DNA of 35,080 nt from Enteropsectra breve. Its lineage: Eukaryota; Microsporidia. The notes under the pieces are model-generated. The model saw only the letters and a list, made by a program, of their open reading frames with translations, was not told the origin of the DNA and did no database searches. Below, piece by piece: positions 8,284 through 17,044 of this stretch. The translations under genes were made by a program, and so were the position numbers. The first letter of the stretch is position 1. Every line of letters starts with the position of its first letter. The stretch is from positions 1 through 35,080 of the forward strand of contig JALPMN010000614.1 of assembly GCA_024243835.1 (NCBI GenBank), read 5' to 3'.

Positions 8284-9261
8284 TTAAATCTTCTTTTTTT
8301 CCTTGGAGAATTCTACAAAGCTTTGTGCTCCGAGAGCGCTTCTAAGTTTGTCATATTCGCTCATGAATCTGGCCGATTCTTCTGTTGTTTTGAACTCCAC
8401 AAACCCGTATCCCTTGTTTCTTCCTTCTTTGAGCTCTATCTGTATATTTGACGGAACGAAGCCCTGGGCTTTAAGAGCCATTCTAAATTTGGAAATATTT
8501 ATGTCTTTGTTCATGTGCGACACATGCAGACGCGTTGTGTTCATCTGCTGTATTTTTATTCTTTCAATTCGCAGCACACGCCCATTGAGTTTGAATTTCT
8601 GGCCGGTATTTACATTGCCGATAAAAGTCACAGTGCATTTTCCTGCGCACAATCCGCTTTTATTTTTCTCCACAACTATCTTTTCAATCTCACCGAATTG
8701 ACTAAAATAGTCACTTATACTGGCCTCCGTCTCCTTGTAGCCCAGGCCGTTGACAATTATTTTGTTTTCTATGTAAGTCTTGGCCTTCAAACCAAGTGCA
8801 CGCATGTCCGTATCCATGTCCATGTTCCGTCTGTATTTTAGAATGATCTTTTCTTTGTCCTGCACCATCGTGACGAACTTTTTAGCTTTGGCTTTTATTT
8901 CCTTTGCCAGACGACCGCTAAGGACAAGCATCTTGTCTTTGACTTCGAAAAACTCCTTGGGCTTCTTCTTTATATTCTTTCCATTGTTGAAGTCAATCGT
9001 TTTCACCTCTGGAACGAGATTAAAAGACACCCGCTTTGCATGCTTAATAGAAGTATTCTTTTCCGCGATTATTACTGGTGCCACTTCACTTTTAGTTTCC
9101 TTTTCAACATTAGCAGGACTAGACTGTAGTTTCTCAGTTTTTCTCTTCTTTTGAACTTTTTTGGTTTTAATAATAGATGTATCTGCCACAGCTGATTTGT
9201 TCAGTGCGGCCATGCTACTCTCAAAGGTGCATGCAAAAGTTTCGGTTTTTTCGTCTGACAT
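8284..9261 (-). CDS. Two-RRM RNA-binding protein, possibly nucleolar (Nop12/RBM34-like)
   Basis: The protein has 325 residues. A lysine-rich N-terminal half of about 160 residues precedes two RNA recognition motifs. RRM1 (about 166-235) has RNP2 KIIVNGL and a degenerate RNP1 (AGKCTVTF). RRM2 (about 243-318) has RNP2 RLHVSHM and a canonical RNP1 NKGYGFVEF. A basic region followed by two RRMs resembles Nop12/RBM34-type ribosome-biogenesis proteins, but this is inference from architecture. KRVSF at 76-80 fits the protein phosphatase 1 docking pattern RVxF. On the gene's strand AAATTTTTAGTCCTCA precedes the ATG, a form of the local start signal. It is divergent from the 1006-residue gene. Confidence 0.72.
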   Translation of the reverse strand: MSDEKTETFACTFESSMAALNKSAVADTSIIKTKKVQKKRKTEKLQSSPANVEKETKSEVAPVIIAEKNTSIKHAKRVSFNLVPEVKTIDFNNGKNIKKKPKEFFEVKDKMLVLSGRLAKEIKAKAKKFVTMVQDKEKIILKYRRNMDMDTDMRALGLKAKTYIENKIIVNGLGYKETEASISDYFSQFGEIEKIVVEKNKSGLCAGKCTVTFIGNVNTGQKFKLNGRVLRIERIKIQQMNTTRLHVSHMNKDINISKFRMALKAQGFVPSNIQIELKEGRNKGYGFVEFKTTEESARFMSEYDKLRSALGAQSFVEFSKEKKKI

Positions 9262-9664
9262 TGAGGACTAAAAATTTGCAAAAATTATTTTTTTCAAAAA
9301 TTTTAAATAAAAATGTATTCAAGAAAATAAATTTTACGAAAAATAGCATCTCAATTGTTTTTAACAACGTTTAACTGGGATAAAGGAACACAGTACGATT
9401 TATCTTCAAAGACTAATTAATGAAATATGATTGAGCTGTCTGACAAAAAGAGTCTGTAACAAGCGCAAGTGATTTACTACTTTAATAATTTTGTTTAATG
9501 TATTCAATAACTAAAGCTACTCAAGTTAATTGTAGTCAGAAATATATGGGTAAATATTTCCATTAATAATGGAAGCGGCTTTAAAGAGACTATATATCTT
9601 TTCCTAACTTTTACTGGCGTTTTTAAGACGAAAAAAATATTTTGCAAATTTTTAGTACCGTAAG
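9262..9664. other. Divergent promoter region between RRM gene and 1006-residue gene
   Basis: About 400 bases, AT-rich. Both ends carry similar start signals: AAATTTTTAGTCC before the minus-strand gene and AAATTTTTAGTACCG before the plus-strand gene. Nothing else recognised. Confidence 0.55.
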
Positions 9665-12600
9665 ATGCAAGTGAATAATCTGGAGACTGCAAATGCTACT
9701 CAAGAACAAGCTATAGCCCATGAATTTGGAACAAAAAGAAAAGAAAATTATTTGAAAATAACCAAAAAGTTAAAAAGTATCAGAATGGTGCTTTATAGGC
9801 ACATTTCTCTCGATAAAATCAGCAGGGAATCATTACTTTATCAGAGTTATGTAAGCAACACTCTTACGGAGAAGCAGCTTTTATCCTCGGACGAGGATCC
9901 ATTCATCATTGCATTTTTCTTCAAAAACTTCAATATTATCAACTATTTGAAATATCTAAGCACCCAGGAGATTAGCAATGTGACATACAATGTTTTAAAA
10001 ATGTATTTAGAAGAAACGCCTCATCTTGTTGAAGATCTTATCGCTTGTGTGCCGTCTTACGTTAAGGAAAATAAAGCCTTTCTGCGCACTTTAGAGGGAG
10101 AGCTTTATAGAAATTATTCATTAGAAAAAATACGAGAGTCTAAACCCATTAATTCTGATGCAAACAAACTATCGCAAGAGAATATTCTCCAAAGTCTTGA
10201 TGAGTTCTTCATACTGGGCTACACAACCATAGGCGAGCAGCCATACAAGAATTTTAAAGAAATATTTGCCGCGTATGTCAAGATTAATCCTGGCTTTCTC
10301 TATGTAGTGGATTTAAGCGCTGACTATGTTTTGGATGCTATTTCCACAAATCTAAGAAATACTTTTAATTTCGTATTGGAGGAGAATATTGATGTCTTTG
10401 AGCGCATTAACTACAATGAAGGAGAGATAGATACAATTAAAGCCTTGTTTATCGAGAAATACAAGAGAATAAGAAATTACAAGGATAAGGATGCCTTTTT
10501 GGAGAAGCTTCATAATTTTGCTGATGTAGAAGATCTTGAAAGAAGAATTAATTTTTACTGTGAACTAAGTGAAAATTATTCTTTCTACGAGAAGATCAAG
10601 GAGGATGCAATTGAAATCATTTCAAAAATAAAAGAAAGCCCATATTGCTCCATCTTCAATGCAATACATTTTTACTATGAAAAGTCTTACATCTTTGAGG
10701 AAAAATACAACACTTTGGATGAGAATGAGATGAAAGAACTATCAAGCCCATGTAGCTTTTATAAGACTGTGATGCTCTATAGCAAATACAATGCACATTG
10801 TGCCGAGATCATTCTAAATATCTCAGACTTAATAGCTCTTCCCGACAAGTTCTTCCTTCTTGGGCTAGAAAGACTAAATACACCGCTGTCCAATATGATG
10901 AGAGAGTTTCATCTGAGCTTATCAAATGAAAGGAAAAAAGAACAAATATACCAGAAAATATTGAAGCTAGACTCGGAGCGCATCGAGATTAGTGGAACCA
11001 GCATGCCTGAAAACCAATATGTATTTTTAAAATATCTAGTTTCCAGAAATATTTGGTTTAATATTAACTGGGCAGAGCACGAAATGCTTTTGGATGATCA
11101 GTATAAAATGCTGTATGCTGAGTACAATATTGATTGGGCTGTAAAAAATATAGGGGAACTCAGAAAAATTGGACTGAGCAGATTTCTTTATTCAAAAATC
11201 AAAAAGAGTCAGTACAAGGATATTTTAACAGTGGAAGATCTTAAGGCTGCACAAAAGCAGTTGGAGTGCGAAGCAGAGACTGGTGACTTTATTTCAAAAA
11301 GAAATATCATGGATGAAAGCAGTTTCGATGATAGAAAAGACATCAAGCGTATTTATTTCGACTCGCCATTTTCTGAGGCCGGGAAAAAGAACACAGAAAC
11401 GTTTGAAAGCAGTGTTCCGGTTGAAGAAACAGACAATGCCGCCGATGTAAATGAAAACAGCTATAATATTTTGGCCTCAAAAATATTCGATAACATAAAA
11501 GCGAAAACACTAGAGGCAATGTACTTGGAGCCAAATCAGCTAAAATATGTCATGTTGCTGGTATTTGACTGGGTTAAAAATACCAATTATCTTGCTGATT
11601 TTATGAATTTTATTGTCCTTGAGATGGAGCATTTAAGCAACAGCAATACCGCTTTTGAATTAAGCTATGCTGAGTTTAGTTCACTAATTCACACGCTTTT
11701 TACTGAGTTCAGCAATCAGAGATTTATAATGATTATTTGCCGTTATATTTCATTTATCGATCTGGTAGACTTAATAAGAGATAACGAGCAGAATAGTACA
11801 GACATTTCCATGGGAATCGCAAAAAGAATCGAGAGCGATTGCAAATCAGGGGAGGTGAACTGTCTCTCGTTGGTCAATAGGCTGGTATTTTCAGAAGAGA
11901 AACACCTTGTTTATGTTGGGTCTCTGATATACAGGGAACTTCATCAGAAGTTCGATCTAAGTTTCACCCTTAACCATTTGCTGGTGGTAAACAACGATAG
12001 AGTCTTGGAAGTAGTAAGTGAAGTGATAAAAAATGAAGACATTGCATGCAATGAGAAAATCCTGTCTGTTATCCTTAAGCGAGCAACTTTAGATTGTATA
12101 AATGTAAATCTAATAAAGAAATTGAGGATTGAAGACATGTCTACAGGCAACATAAAAAGAATATATTCGATGTTTTATCTGGATCCAGTGAAGTATCTGG
12201 AATGCAATGTTGATAGTACGGCTTTTGCAATCAACAGCACCATGATAAACGAAATAGTGTCGGCAATGGGAGGAATCTATAGCAAAGCTCTGATTAATAA
12301 AATTGGCCAACGACTTTCTAAATGCGAATTCTCTGATGAAAACTACGAGGCAATGGCAGACATCATTGACTGCAAAAACGAAGTGCTGGCAGAATGGATA
12401 GTTTCTTCAATCTCCACGGCTGAAATAACAGCACAGGGATTTGTAAAGCTCTGCCTCTACATAGCAAACAGCAGCTGCTTGGAAAATGTTGAAAAATTGC
12501 TTAAAACGATGCAGCAAGGAAAGACATACAGCATCGTCAACAAGTGGATGCAAAACAAGAAGCTGGCTTGCTTAAGCAGGAGAGTATATTTGCTAAAAAA

Positions 12601-12685
12601 TAAACCAGATCAAGAATATTTGGAGACACTGGATGTATGCGATGAAGAAGAAAGAATGATGCTGAAGAGAGTATTTGCAGTGTAA
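9665..12685 (+). CDS. Large helical protein of 1006 residues, function unknown
   Basis: I do not recognise this protein. It is rich in Leu, Ile, Lys, Glu and Asn and appears almost wholly alpha-helical, with no signal peptide or convincing membrane segment. A low-complexity acidic linker (about 555-600, around SSVPVEETDNAADVNENS) separates a roughly 550-residue N-terminal part from a roughly 400-residue C-terminal part, both with the regular helix-turn-helix rhythm of a solenoid scaffold. Candidates include a nucleoporin scaffold, a tethering-complex subunit or a ribosome-assembly HEAT protein; I cannot choose. The start is supported by AAATTTTTAGTACCGTAAG directly before the ATG. After the stop comes TAAATCTTTAT, also found at the stops of eL32 and the TOG gene. 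Confidence 0.7.
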   Translation: MQVNNLETANATQEQAIAHEFGTKRKENYLKITKKLKSIRMVLYRHISLDKISRESLLYQSYVSNTLTEKQLLSSDEDPFIIAFFFKNFNIINYLKYLSTQEISNVTYNVLKMYLEETPHLVEDLIACVPSYVKENKAFLRTLEGELYRNYSLEKIRESKPINSDANKLSQENILQSLDEFFILGYTTIGEQPYKNFKEIFAAYVKINPGFLYVVDLSADYVLDAISTNLRNTFNFVLEENIDVFERINYNEGEIDTIKALFIEKYKRIRNYKDKDAFLEKLHNFADVEDLERRINFYCELSENYSFYEKIKEDAIEIISKIKESPYCSIFNAIHFYYEKSYIFEEKYNTLDENEMKELSSPCSFYKTVMLYSKYNAHCAEIILNISDLIALPDKFFLLGLERLNTPLSNMMREFHLSLSNERKKEQIYQKILKLDSERIEISGTSMPENQYVFLKYLVSRNIWFNINWAEHEMLLDDQYKMLYAEYNIDWAVKNIGELRKIGLSRFLYSKIKKSQYKDILTVEDLKAAQKQLECEAETGDFISKRNIMDESSFDDRKDIKRIYFDSPFSEAGKKNTETFESSVPVEETDNAADVNENSYNILASKIFDNIKAKTLEAMYLEPNQLKYVMLLVFDWVKNTNYLADFMNFIVLEMEHLSNSNTAFELSYAEFSSLIHTLFTEFSNQRFIMIICRYISFIDLVDLIRDNEQNSTDISMGIAKRIESDCKSGEVNCLSLVNRLVFSEEKHLVYVGSLIYRELHQKFDLSFTLNHLLVVNNDRVLEVVSEVIKNEDIACNEKILSVILKRATLDCINVNLIKKLRIEDMSTGNIKRIYSMFYLDPVKYLECNVDSTAFAINSTMINEIVSAMGGIYSKALINKIGQRLSKCEFSDENYEAMADIIDCKNEVLAEWIVSSISTAEITAQGFVKLCLYIANSSCLENVEKLLKTMQQGKTYSIVNKWMQNKKLACLSRRVYLLKNKPDQEYLETLDVCDEEERMMLKRVFAV

Positions 12686-13030
12686 ATCTTTATCGAAAAA
12701 TATGCATATTAATAAAACTTTTCAACTCGTATATTAGTGTTTTTAAATAGGTTGTTTTACAAAGGGTATGTTAGCAATATTCTAACATCTTTTAAATCTA
12801 CTTCTTTGAATAAACCGTGGTAAAATAGTAGCATTGCTTTGTAAAACAAAATTTTTTTAATAGCGAAACGATTTAAAATTTGGCATATAAGATAACTAAG
12901 TAATCGCTCGATGAATAATTGTTTTACTATCTTGCTGTATAATGAGCACAAAATTCTCATAGCTTCTGGCTATTGTAAAATGTCCGCTTGTATTTTTTCG
13001 GTAAAAATTTTTAAAAATTTTGTGCCCTAC
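12686..13030. other. Intergenic spacer upstream of eL32
   Basis: About 345 bases. An in-frame ATG exists at 12911, but the residues it adds do not resemble eL32. The last 30 bases carry AAATTTTT repeated and GTGCCCTAC before the true ATG at 13031. Confidence 0.55.
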
Positions 13031-13450
13031 ATGGAAGATACGTTCACCAAGCCAAATCCATTAATTGTCATCAAAGAACAGTACAAAAAGAAGCCAGCCT
13101 TCAATAGATATCATAGTGATAGATACATGAGACTAAAGCCTTCTTGGAGAAAGCCAAGAGGACTTGACAGCAAAATGAGAAAGAAACACAGTGGTGTCCC
13201 AGTCATGCCAGGAAAGAGATACATCAAACCAGCCATTATTAGAGGCCTTCTTCCATGTGGACTAAGAGAGGTTGTGATTCAAAATGTAAATGACCTCCAA
13301 GCACTTACTTCTCTCAACAGAAGATACTGTGCAACTATTGGCAAGGCTGTTTCTGCCAGAAAGAGAATTGAGATTGTCAATGAGGCCAAGGTATTGGGCA
13401 TCCATGTAACCAACGAGAAGGCCAGACTCATGGAGGCAATCGCTGAATAA
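13031..13450 (+). CDS. RPL32: Large-subunit ribosomal protein eL32
   Basis: The start at 13031 gives 139 residues, close to the usual 130-140. The core [29 protein letters not shown] matches the eL32 signature (HQSDRY...WRKPRGID..VRRR). The remaining VHNVK-like segment ([11 protein letters not shown]) and the final HVTNEKARL also align. It binds 25S rRNA in the cytosolic 60S subunit. The start is fixed by GTGCCCTAC directly upstream, after a double AAATTTT tract. Codon choice is more biased than in neighbours (many AGA, AAG, CCA), as expected for a highly expressed gene. No intron is visible, although some microsporidian ribosomal protein genes have one near the start. Confidence 0.95.
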   Translation: MEDTFTKPNPLIVIKEQYKKKPAFNRYHSDRYMRLKPSWRKPRGLDSKMRKKHSGVPVMPGKRYIKPAIIRGLLPCGLREVVIQNVNDLQALTSLNRRYCATIGKAVSARKRIEIVNEAKVLGIHVTNEKARLMEAIAE

Positions 13451-14400
13451 ATCTTTTATTTTATTTGCTATTGTAGTTTTAACATTTCTTAATAGTGTCT
13501 TTTTGAGGATATATCTAAAAGATATTATTGAAACTTTGCTATTTCAAATCTATGGAATGTTGCACTTGATAATGCAATGATTATATTTTGCGACAGTCGC
13601 AATGCGACTGAACATCCAAAAAACAGCCTTAAGACGGCAAAATAAGAGCTTCATTTAAAGCTAAATACAATCAATGCTTTATAAAATGGATGCCCGATGA
13701 AAGCAGGAACAAACAGGTAAAATTCTCTTTTATAGATGCAGCATTATTTTCTTGTGCTTCATGGGATGGATTGTCAAGTGAAACGAGTTGTAACTGCTGG
13801 GCCAAGACAGGGCCATCCTGATTTAATAATGATAGTTTATCTATGCCGGTGATCCATAAGATTATCTCCAATAAATACTCGATACTGAGTTTAACAGAAA
13901 ATAATCATGTCTGCTAATGCGTATCTATACCAATGAAATTCTAGCCTATGATGAAGAGCCTCGAAAAAAGAATTTATATCACATTTCTCAGAATATAAAC
14001 ACACTTGATAACGATGAAGAATCAACCGATGAGCTAAAAATGTGACTATACGCTCACATAAAGCATTGTATGCTTGCACAACACTTCAAAATTTCGTTGT
14101 CTGGGGCAGGGTGGTTTACGGACTAATGTTAAAATGTGACATGAAGTTGAAAGCTCATAAGAACAGAATAAATGAAGACAAGAGATAAACGAGTCTAGAT
14201 GACTATTTTATGAAAAATAAATTATTTTATTGTAAACTCCTCACATTTAATTATTTTTCATTAAACCTTATAGCTTCACATTTTAAGGAGGCCTTATAAC
14301 TCGCAAATTTTTCAAAAACCGTTCCATTCTGTGTGATTTTATACAGAATTGAGTGAAATAGCAAGGCAATCTACTAATTCATCACTTGCTGAATTCATTC
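13451..14400. other. Spacer downstream of eL32 with possible decayed coding sequence
   Basis: There is no intact gene. A perfect palindrome lies at 13594-13610. Between about 13670 and 14080 the minus strand has two adjacent open stretches (66 and 62 codons) in different frames; they could be remains of a lost gene, but no family is recognisable. The right end leads into the conserved element downstream of the first secreted paralog. Confidence 0.4.
13594..13610. repeat. Perfect 17-base palindrome
   Basis: CAGTCGCA, one A, then TGCGACTG: 8-base arms with a single central base, much more GC-rich than its surroundings. It lies 144 bases past the eL32 stop. It could be a protein-binding site or a footprint of an excised element. 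Confidence 0.6.
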
Positions 14401-14419
14401 ACTGTAAAACTGCGCGCAA

Positions 14420-14760
14420 AGCCTGCTTGCTTTATTAGAACAAAAATACTTTCAAAATTTGCTTGCCTATTGCAACAAACATGCTAATAGGCCCAGGTGG
14501 GTTATACTGAAATTCAAAAAATATTTAAAAGCCATTTAATTTATCTTAGCGATGCAGTTCTGAGCTCTTGTTAAATCACTGGGCAAACATCAAATGGCTT
14601 TCATCGCGTGGGGGCCTATTCCTATAGGCTTCCCTTCGGCAGGGTTCATGCCTTGATTTAAAGGGAGCTTCTTGCTGTGCGGATATTCGCATGCAGCTTC
14701 TTTCGTACTTAAGTTTCAATTGAATCAGGCAACAAATCTGCTAGTACCTGAAGGGAAAGA
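14420..14760 (-). other. Conserved downstream element, copy A (structured region)
   Basis: This is the 3' flank of the first secreted paralog and is related to the flanks of the other three. Inverted pairs seen: AAAGCCATTT (14528-14537) with AAATGGCTTT (14592-14601); GCCTAT (14614-14619) with ATAGGC (14624-14629); CCCT (14632-14635) with AGGG (14641-14644); and GTGCG (14677-14681) with CGCAT (14688-14692), extended outward after a bulge. It could be a 3' UTR structure, terminator or separate RNA. The transcribed strand is inferred from the gene. Confidence 0.5.
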
Positions 14761-14809
14761 ATGAAGTGATAATCTTTAAATCTAGGGATGGCTACCCCAT
14801 TTAAGAGAG

Positions 14810-15412
14810 TCAACTACTAGTAGGCTCTACTAGGAGCTCCACACCATTCTCCAATGAAAGTGAGGACCATGTGAAAACATTCGCTGCATTGTCCTTCTCA
14901 GAGACTCGTAGGACCATATTATTTCCGTCTTCTTCTTTATTCAGCGTAAAAATACAGTATTTGTTGGTCTTTAAATAAAACACATTAATCAAATAATGAT
15001 CTTTATAATTGACATCTACAGGGCCGGCTGAGAGATTATCTTTCTCCAAGTAGACCTTCGATTCTGAGACTCTAGGCATCCAGCCTGAGGTGTCGCCTTC
15101 TACTGTAAATGACAAATTGTTAATAGTTTCACTAGGACTACAGTCAATAACCTTAACTCTGACCGGATGGGCGTTTGAGCTTTCAGTCCGAGGTCCCTTG
15201 GTAACTCTGTCCAGAATAGTTCTATCTGCATCAGGATCCGTAGAAGGGCTGCCTCTCCAACGATTCATTCCTAAGTTGCGGAACATTATTTGAGGTGTAG
15301 CATTCCCAGAATTCTGGGGATTTGAGTTGCTCGCCGTTCTCACTTCACTAGGGAAAGAAATAGTTAGAAAGATCTGTGCTATACTAGCATATGACTGAAT
15401 TCCGAAAAACAT
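14810..15412 (-). CDS. Secreted-protein family member A (isolated copy)
   Basis: I choose the internal ATG ending at 15412 (200 residues). It aligns MFFGIQSYASIAQ with MIFSAQSYASLAQ of the other copies and puts the TATA box 21 bases upstream, as in copies B and C. The ATG seven codons earlier touches the TATA box. The N-terminus is a signal peptide (about 1-24) followed by TASNS. The mature part is predicted beta-rich, with the family pattern LSFTVEGDTSGWMPRVSESKVYLEKDN and later DNAANVF, ending at a GVELLVEP strand. No known domain recognised. It is the most diverged copy and sits 12 kb from the B-D cluster. Role unknown; export to the host or to the parasite surface is inference. Confidence 0.75.
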   Translation of the reverse strand: MFFGIQSYASIAQIFLTISFPSEVRTASNSNPQNSGNATPQIMFRNLGMNRWRGSPSTDPDADRTILDRVTKGPRTESSNAHPVRVKVIDCSPSETINNLSFTVEGDTSGWMPRVSESKVYLEKDNLSAGPVDVNYKDHYLINVFYLKTNKYCIFTLNKEEDGNNMVLRVSEKDNAANVFTWSSLSLENGVELLVEPTSS

Positions 15413-15520
15413 TTTGTTTGTTTTAATTTTCATTTATATATCTAAGGTAGCCAATAGTCTTTTTTGATGAAATATGTACCAATATTAAATCTTATCTCCT
15501 TTTAATTTTTACTCCAATCA
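15413..15520 (-). promoter_or_regulatory. TATA plus three-CCAAT promoter, copy A
   Basis: On the gene's strand a GATATATAAA box lies at 15433-15442. CCAAT boxes, read on the plus strand, start at 15451, 15479 and 15514. The spacing of 28 and 35-36 bases is shared with the other copies. No CCC motif adjoins the ATG. Confidence 0.65.
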
Positions 15521-16131
15521 TAATGAGGCATTGATAATAGAGCACTGTGTAAGATCATTTTATATCTAATAGAATAAAAGAGTTAAAATGCACGAGAATT
15601 CAATAACATGTACTAATTTTCGTTGTTTATATCTCACATGCTTTGATTAACAGATAAACCCGTATATTTTCATACTGTATAGCTATCTTACGTTCATTAT
15701 AATTTTACAATATTATTAAGTCCCATTTTTTCATTGAAAGTTGTAAATTCTAGTTTGACTTACCTTTTTCACAATTTACTACATACTGTAAAATATTTGA
15801 TTGCTGCTAGTATTTCATCTCGATTATTGTAAGATGTACCAACTATATCTATCATTACATTATGCATCGCAACATTGCTACGATATAATTAGCTGAAAGC
15901 GACAATAGAACCCCATAAAACACGATGCCTTTAGCAGAGAATATTTGTTTTCATTTATATTTTTTAAAAGAAAAATATCACATAGTTAAGTAGCCTCTTT
16001 AGCAACAAAATGCTCATTTATCTGACATTTTCCATGTAATGTAAACATTTCATTTAATCAACAGATTCTCTTTCGATATTTTCTAAATTTTTATTCTTCG
16101 CTGCTATTCGCAGAAAATATTTATCGCCCAT
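15521..16131. other. Divergent spacer, no gene seen
   Basis: AT-rich, stops in all frames. The right end has ATCGCCCAT, the CCC start signal of the next gene (CCC at 16127-16129). Confidence 0.5.
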
Positions 16132-16791
16132 ATGATGCAAAAATTAGATTTAGACCAGAGGGAGCCGGTGACGATAGAAAATTCGCTGGCACTCTGCATG
16201 AATCAGATCACTGAGGAGTTCACTTCAGTCGAGATTTCAAGGGGGATTCTCAAGAATCTGCTCATAGACAAGCCGCTGGAGCTCAAGGTCACCCACCCAG
16301 TCATCTTTAGGCAGCTGAATCCGATGTTTGCATTTGAGCAAGGGCTCCTCCCAGAGGATTTCGTGAGCTACAAATCAAAGTATTCGGACACGGGCATCAA
16401 AAAAGTAACGGAAGATGAGATTGCTCTTTCAAGCCCCGTAATGCGCATTAGAGAAAATGAAAAAGAGACGTACGTAGAGAAGCATAATGTTGGATCCCTG
16501 TATATCTATATGCATGATCTTAAATACGACATGTGCCTGACTTTCTATCGGGAAGTGCCAAAGTCTGCGCCTGATAGTTTCGTCTCAACGGTAGAAAGAA
16601 AAAGGTACATTGAGTCGTTTGATTTTGATGTTGCGCGCTGCGAGTTTATCAAGTCTTGGGACCTGAGAAAATACACAAAAACAAATGATGGAACAAGAAA
16701 ATACGAGTATGATCTTGATCTTATAATTAAGCTAAAATACACCGAATTTGACACGAAAGAAATATCAAAATTGCTTCTCGTTATCGACTAA
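16132..16791 (+). CDS. Diverged Cet1-family paralog, probably impaired RNA triphosphatase
   Basis: The protein has 219 residues, the same as the intact triphosphatase encoded convergently at 17045-17704, and can be aligned with it along its length. Shared: TSVEISRGI opposite LEVEARLGT at the same residue numbers, LKYDMCLTFYRE opposite SKYDLRISVSIE, RKR opposite RSR, and KYEYDLDLI opposite YEVEVEI. Key changes: the first metal-binding glutamate is Ser32, the phosphate-contacting arginine of the D-x-R strand is Cys135, and the last glutamate triad is E192-D194-D196. Glu34 is kept. In Cet1 these positions bind the metal and gamma-phosphate, so activity is doubtful. It may be regulatory, have another substrate, or be a capping-complex partner. 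Start supported by CGCCC just upstream. Confidence 0.72.
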   Translation: MMQKLDLDQREPVTIENSLALCMNQITEEFTSVEISRGILKNLLIDKPLELKVTHPVIFRQLNPMFAFEQGLLPEDFVSYKSKYSDTGIKKVTEDEIALSSPVMRIRENEKETYVEKHNVGSLYIYMHDLKYDMCLTFYREVPKSAPDSFVSTVERKRYIESFDFDVARCEFIKSWDLRKYTKTNDGTRKYEYDLDLIIKLKYTEFDTKEISKLLLVID

Positions 16792-17044
16792 GTGTCTCCA
16801 TGCATTGGATATGGGCAGCTCAGATCAATTTACTAAAATTTTTCACATAGTCCCTTGTTTAGTGTTCCTTGGCAACCGCTTGTCTCATTGTATATCATTA
16901 GGCATTTCTGGCCAAATTGTTCTTTTCTATACGCTCAAATAAAGCCATACAAAAATACTTGCGCTAAAAATAAAAGATTCTCAAAAAAGGATAAGATTCT
17001 CTTTATTTATAAACATTTTGTCTCTGGAAATGCCTCCACATCTT

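Noticed and set aside
12911..13030. 40-residue N-terminal extension of eL32
   Set aside because: It does not match eL32 and contains the AAATTTT and CCC start signal as sequence.
14632..14650. CCCTTCGGCAGGG resembles the 5' hairpin of U6 snRNA
   Set aside because: No ACAGAGA box or U6 3' region follows on either strand, and the other three copies do not keep the resemblance; it is part of the conserved downstream element.
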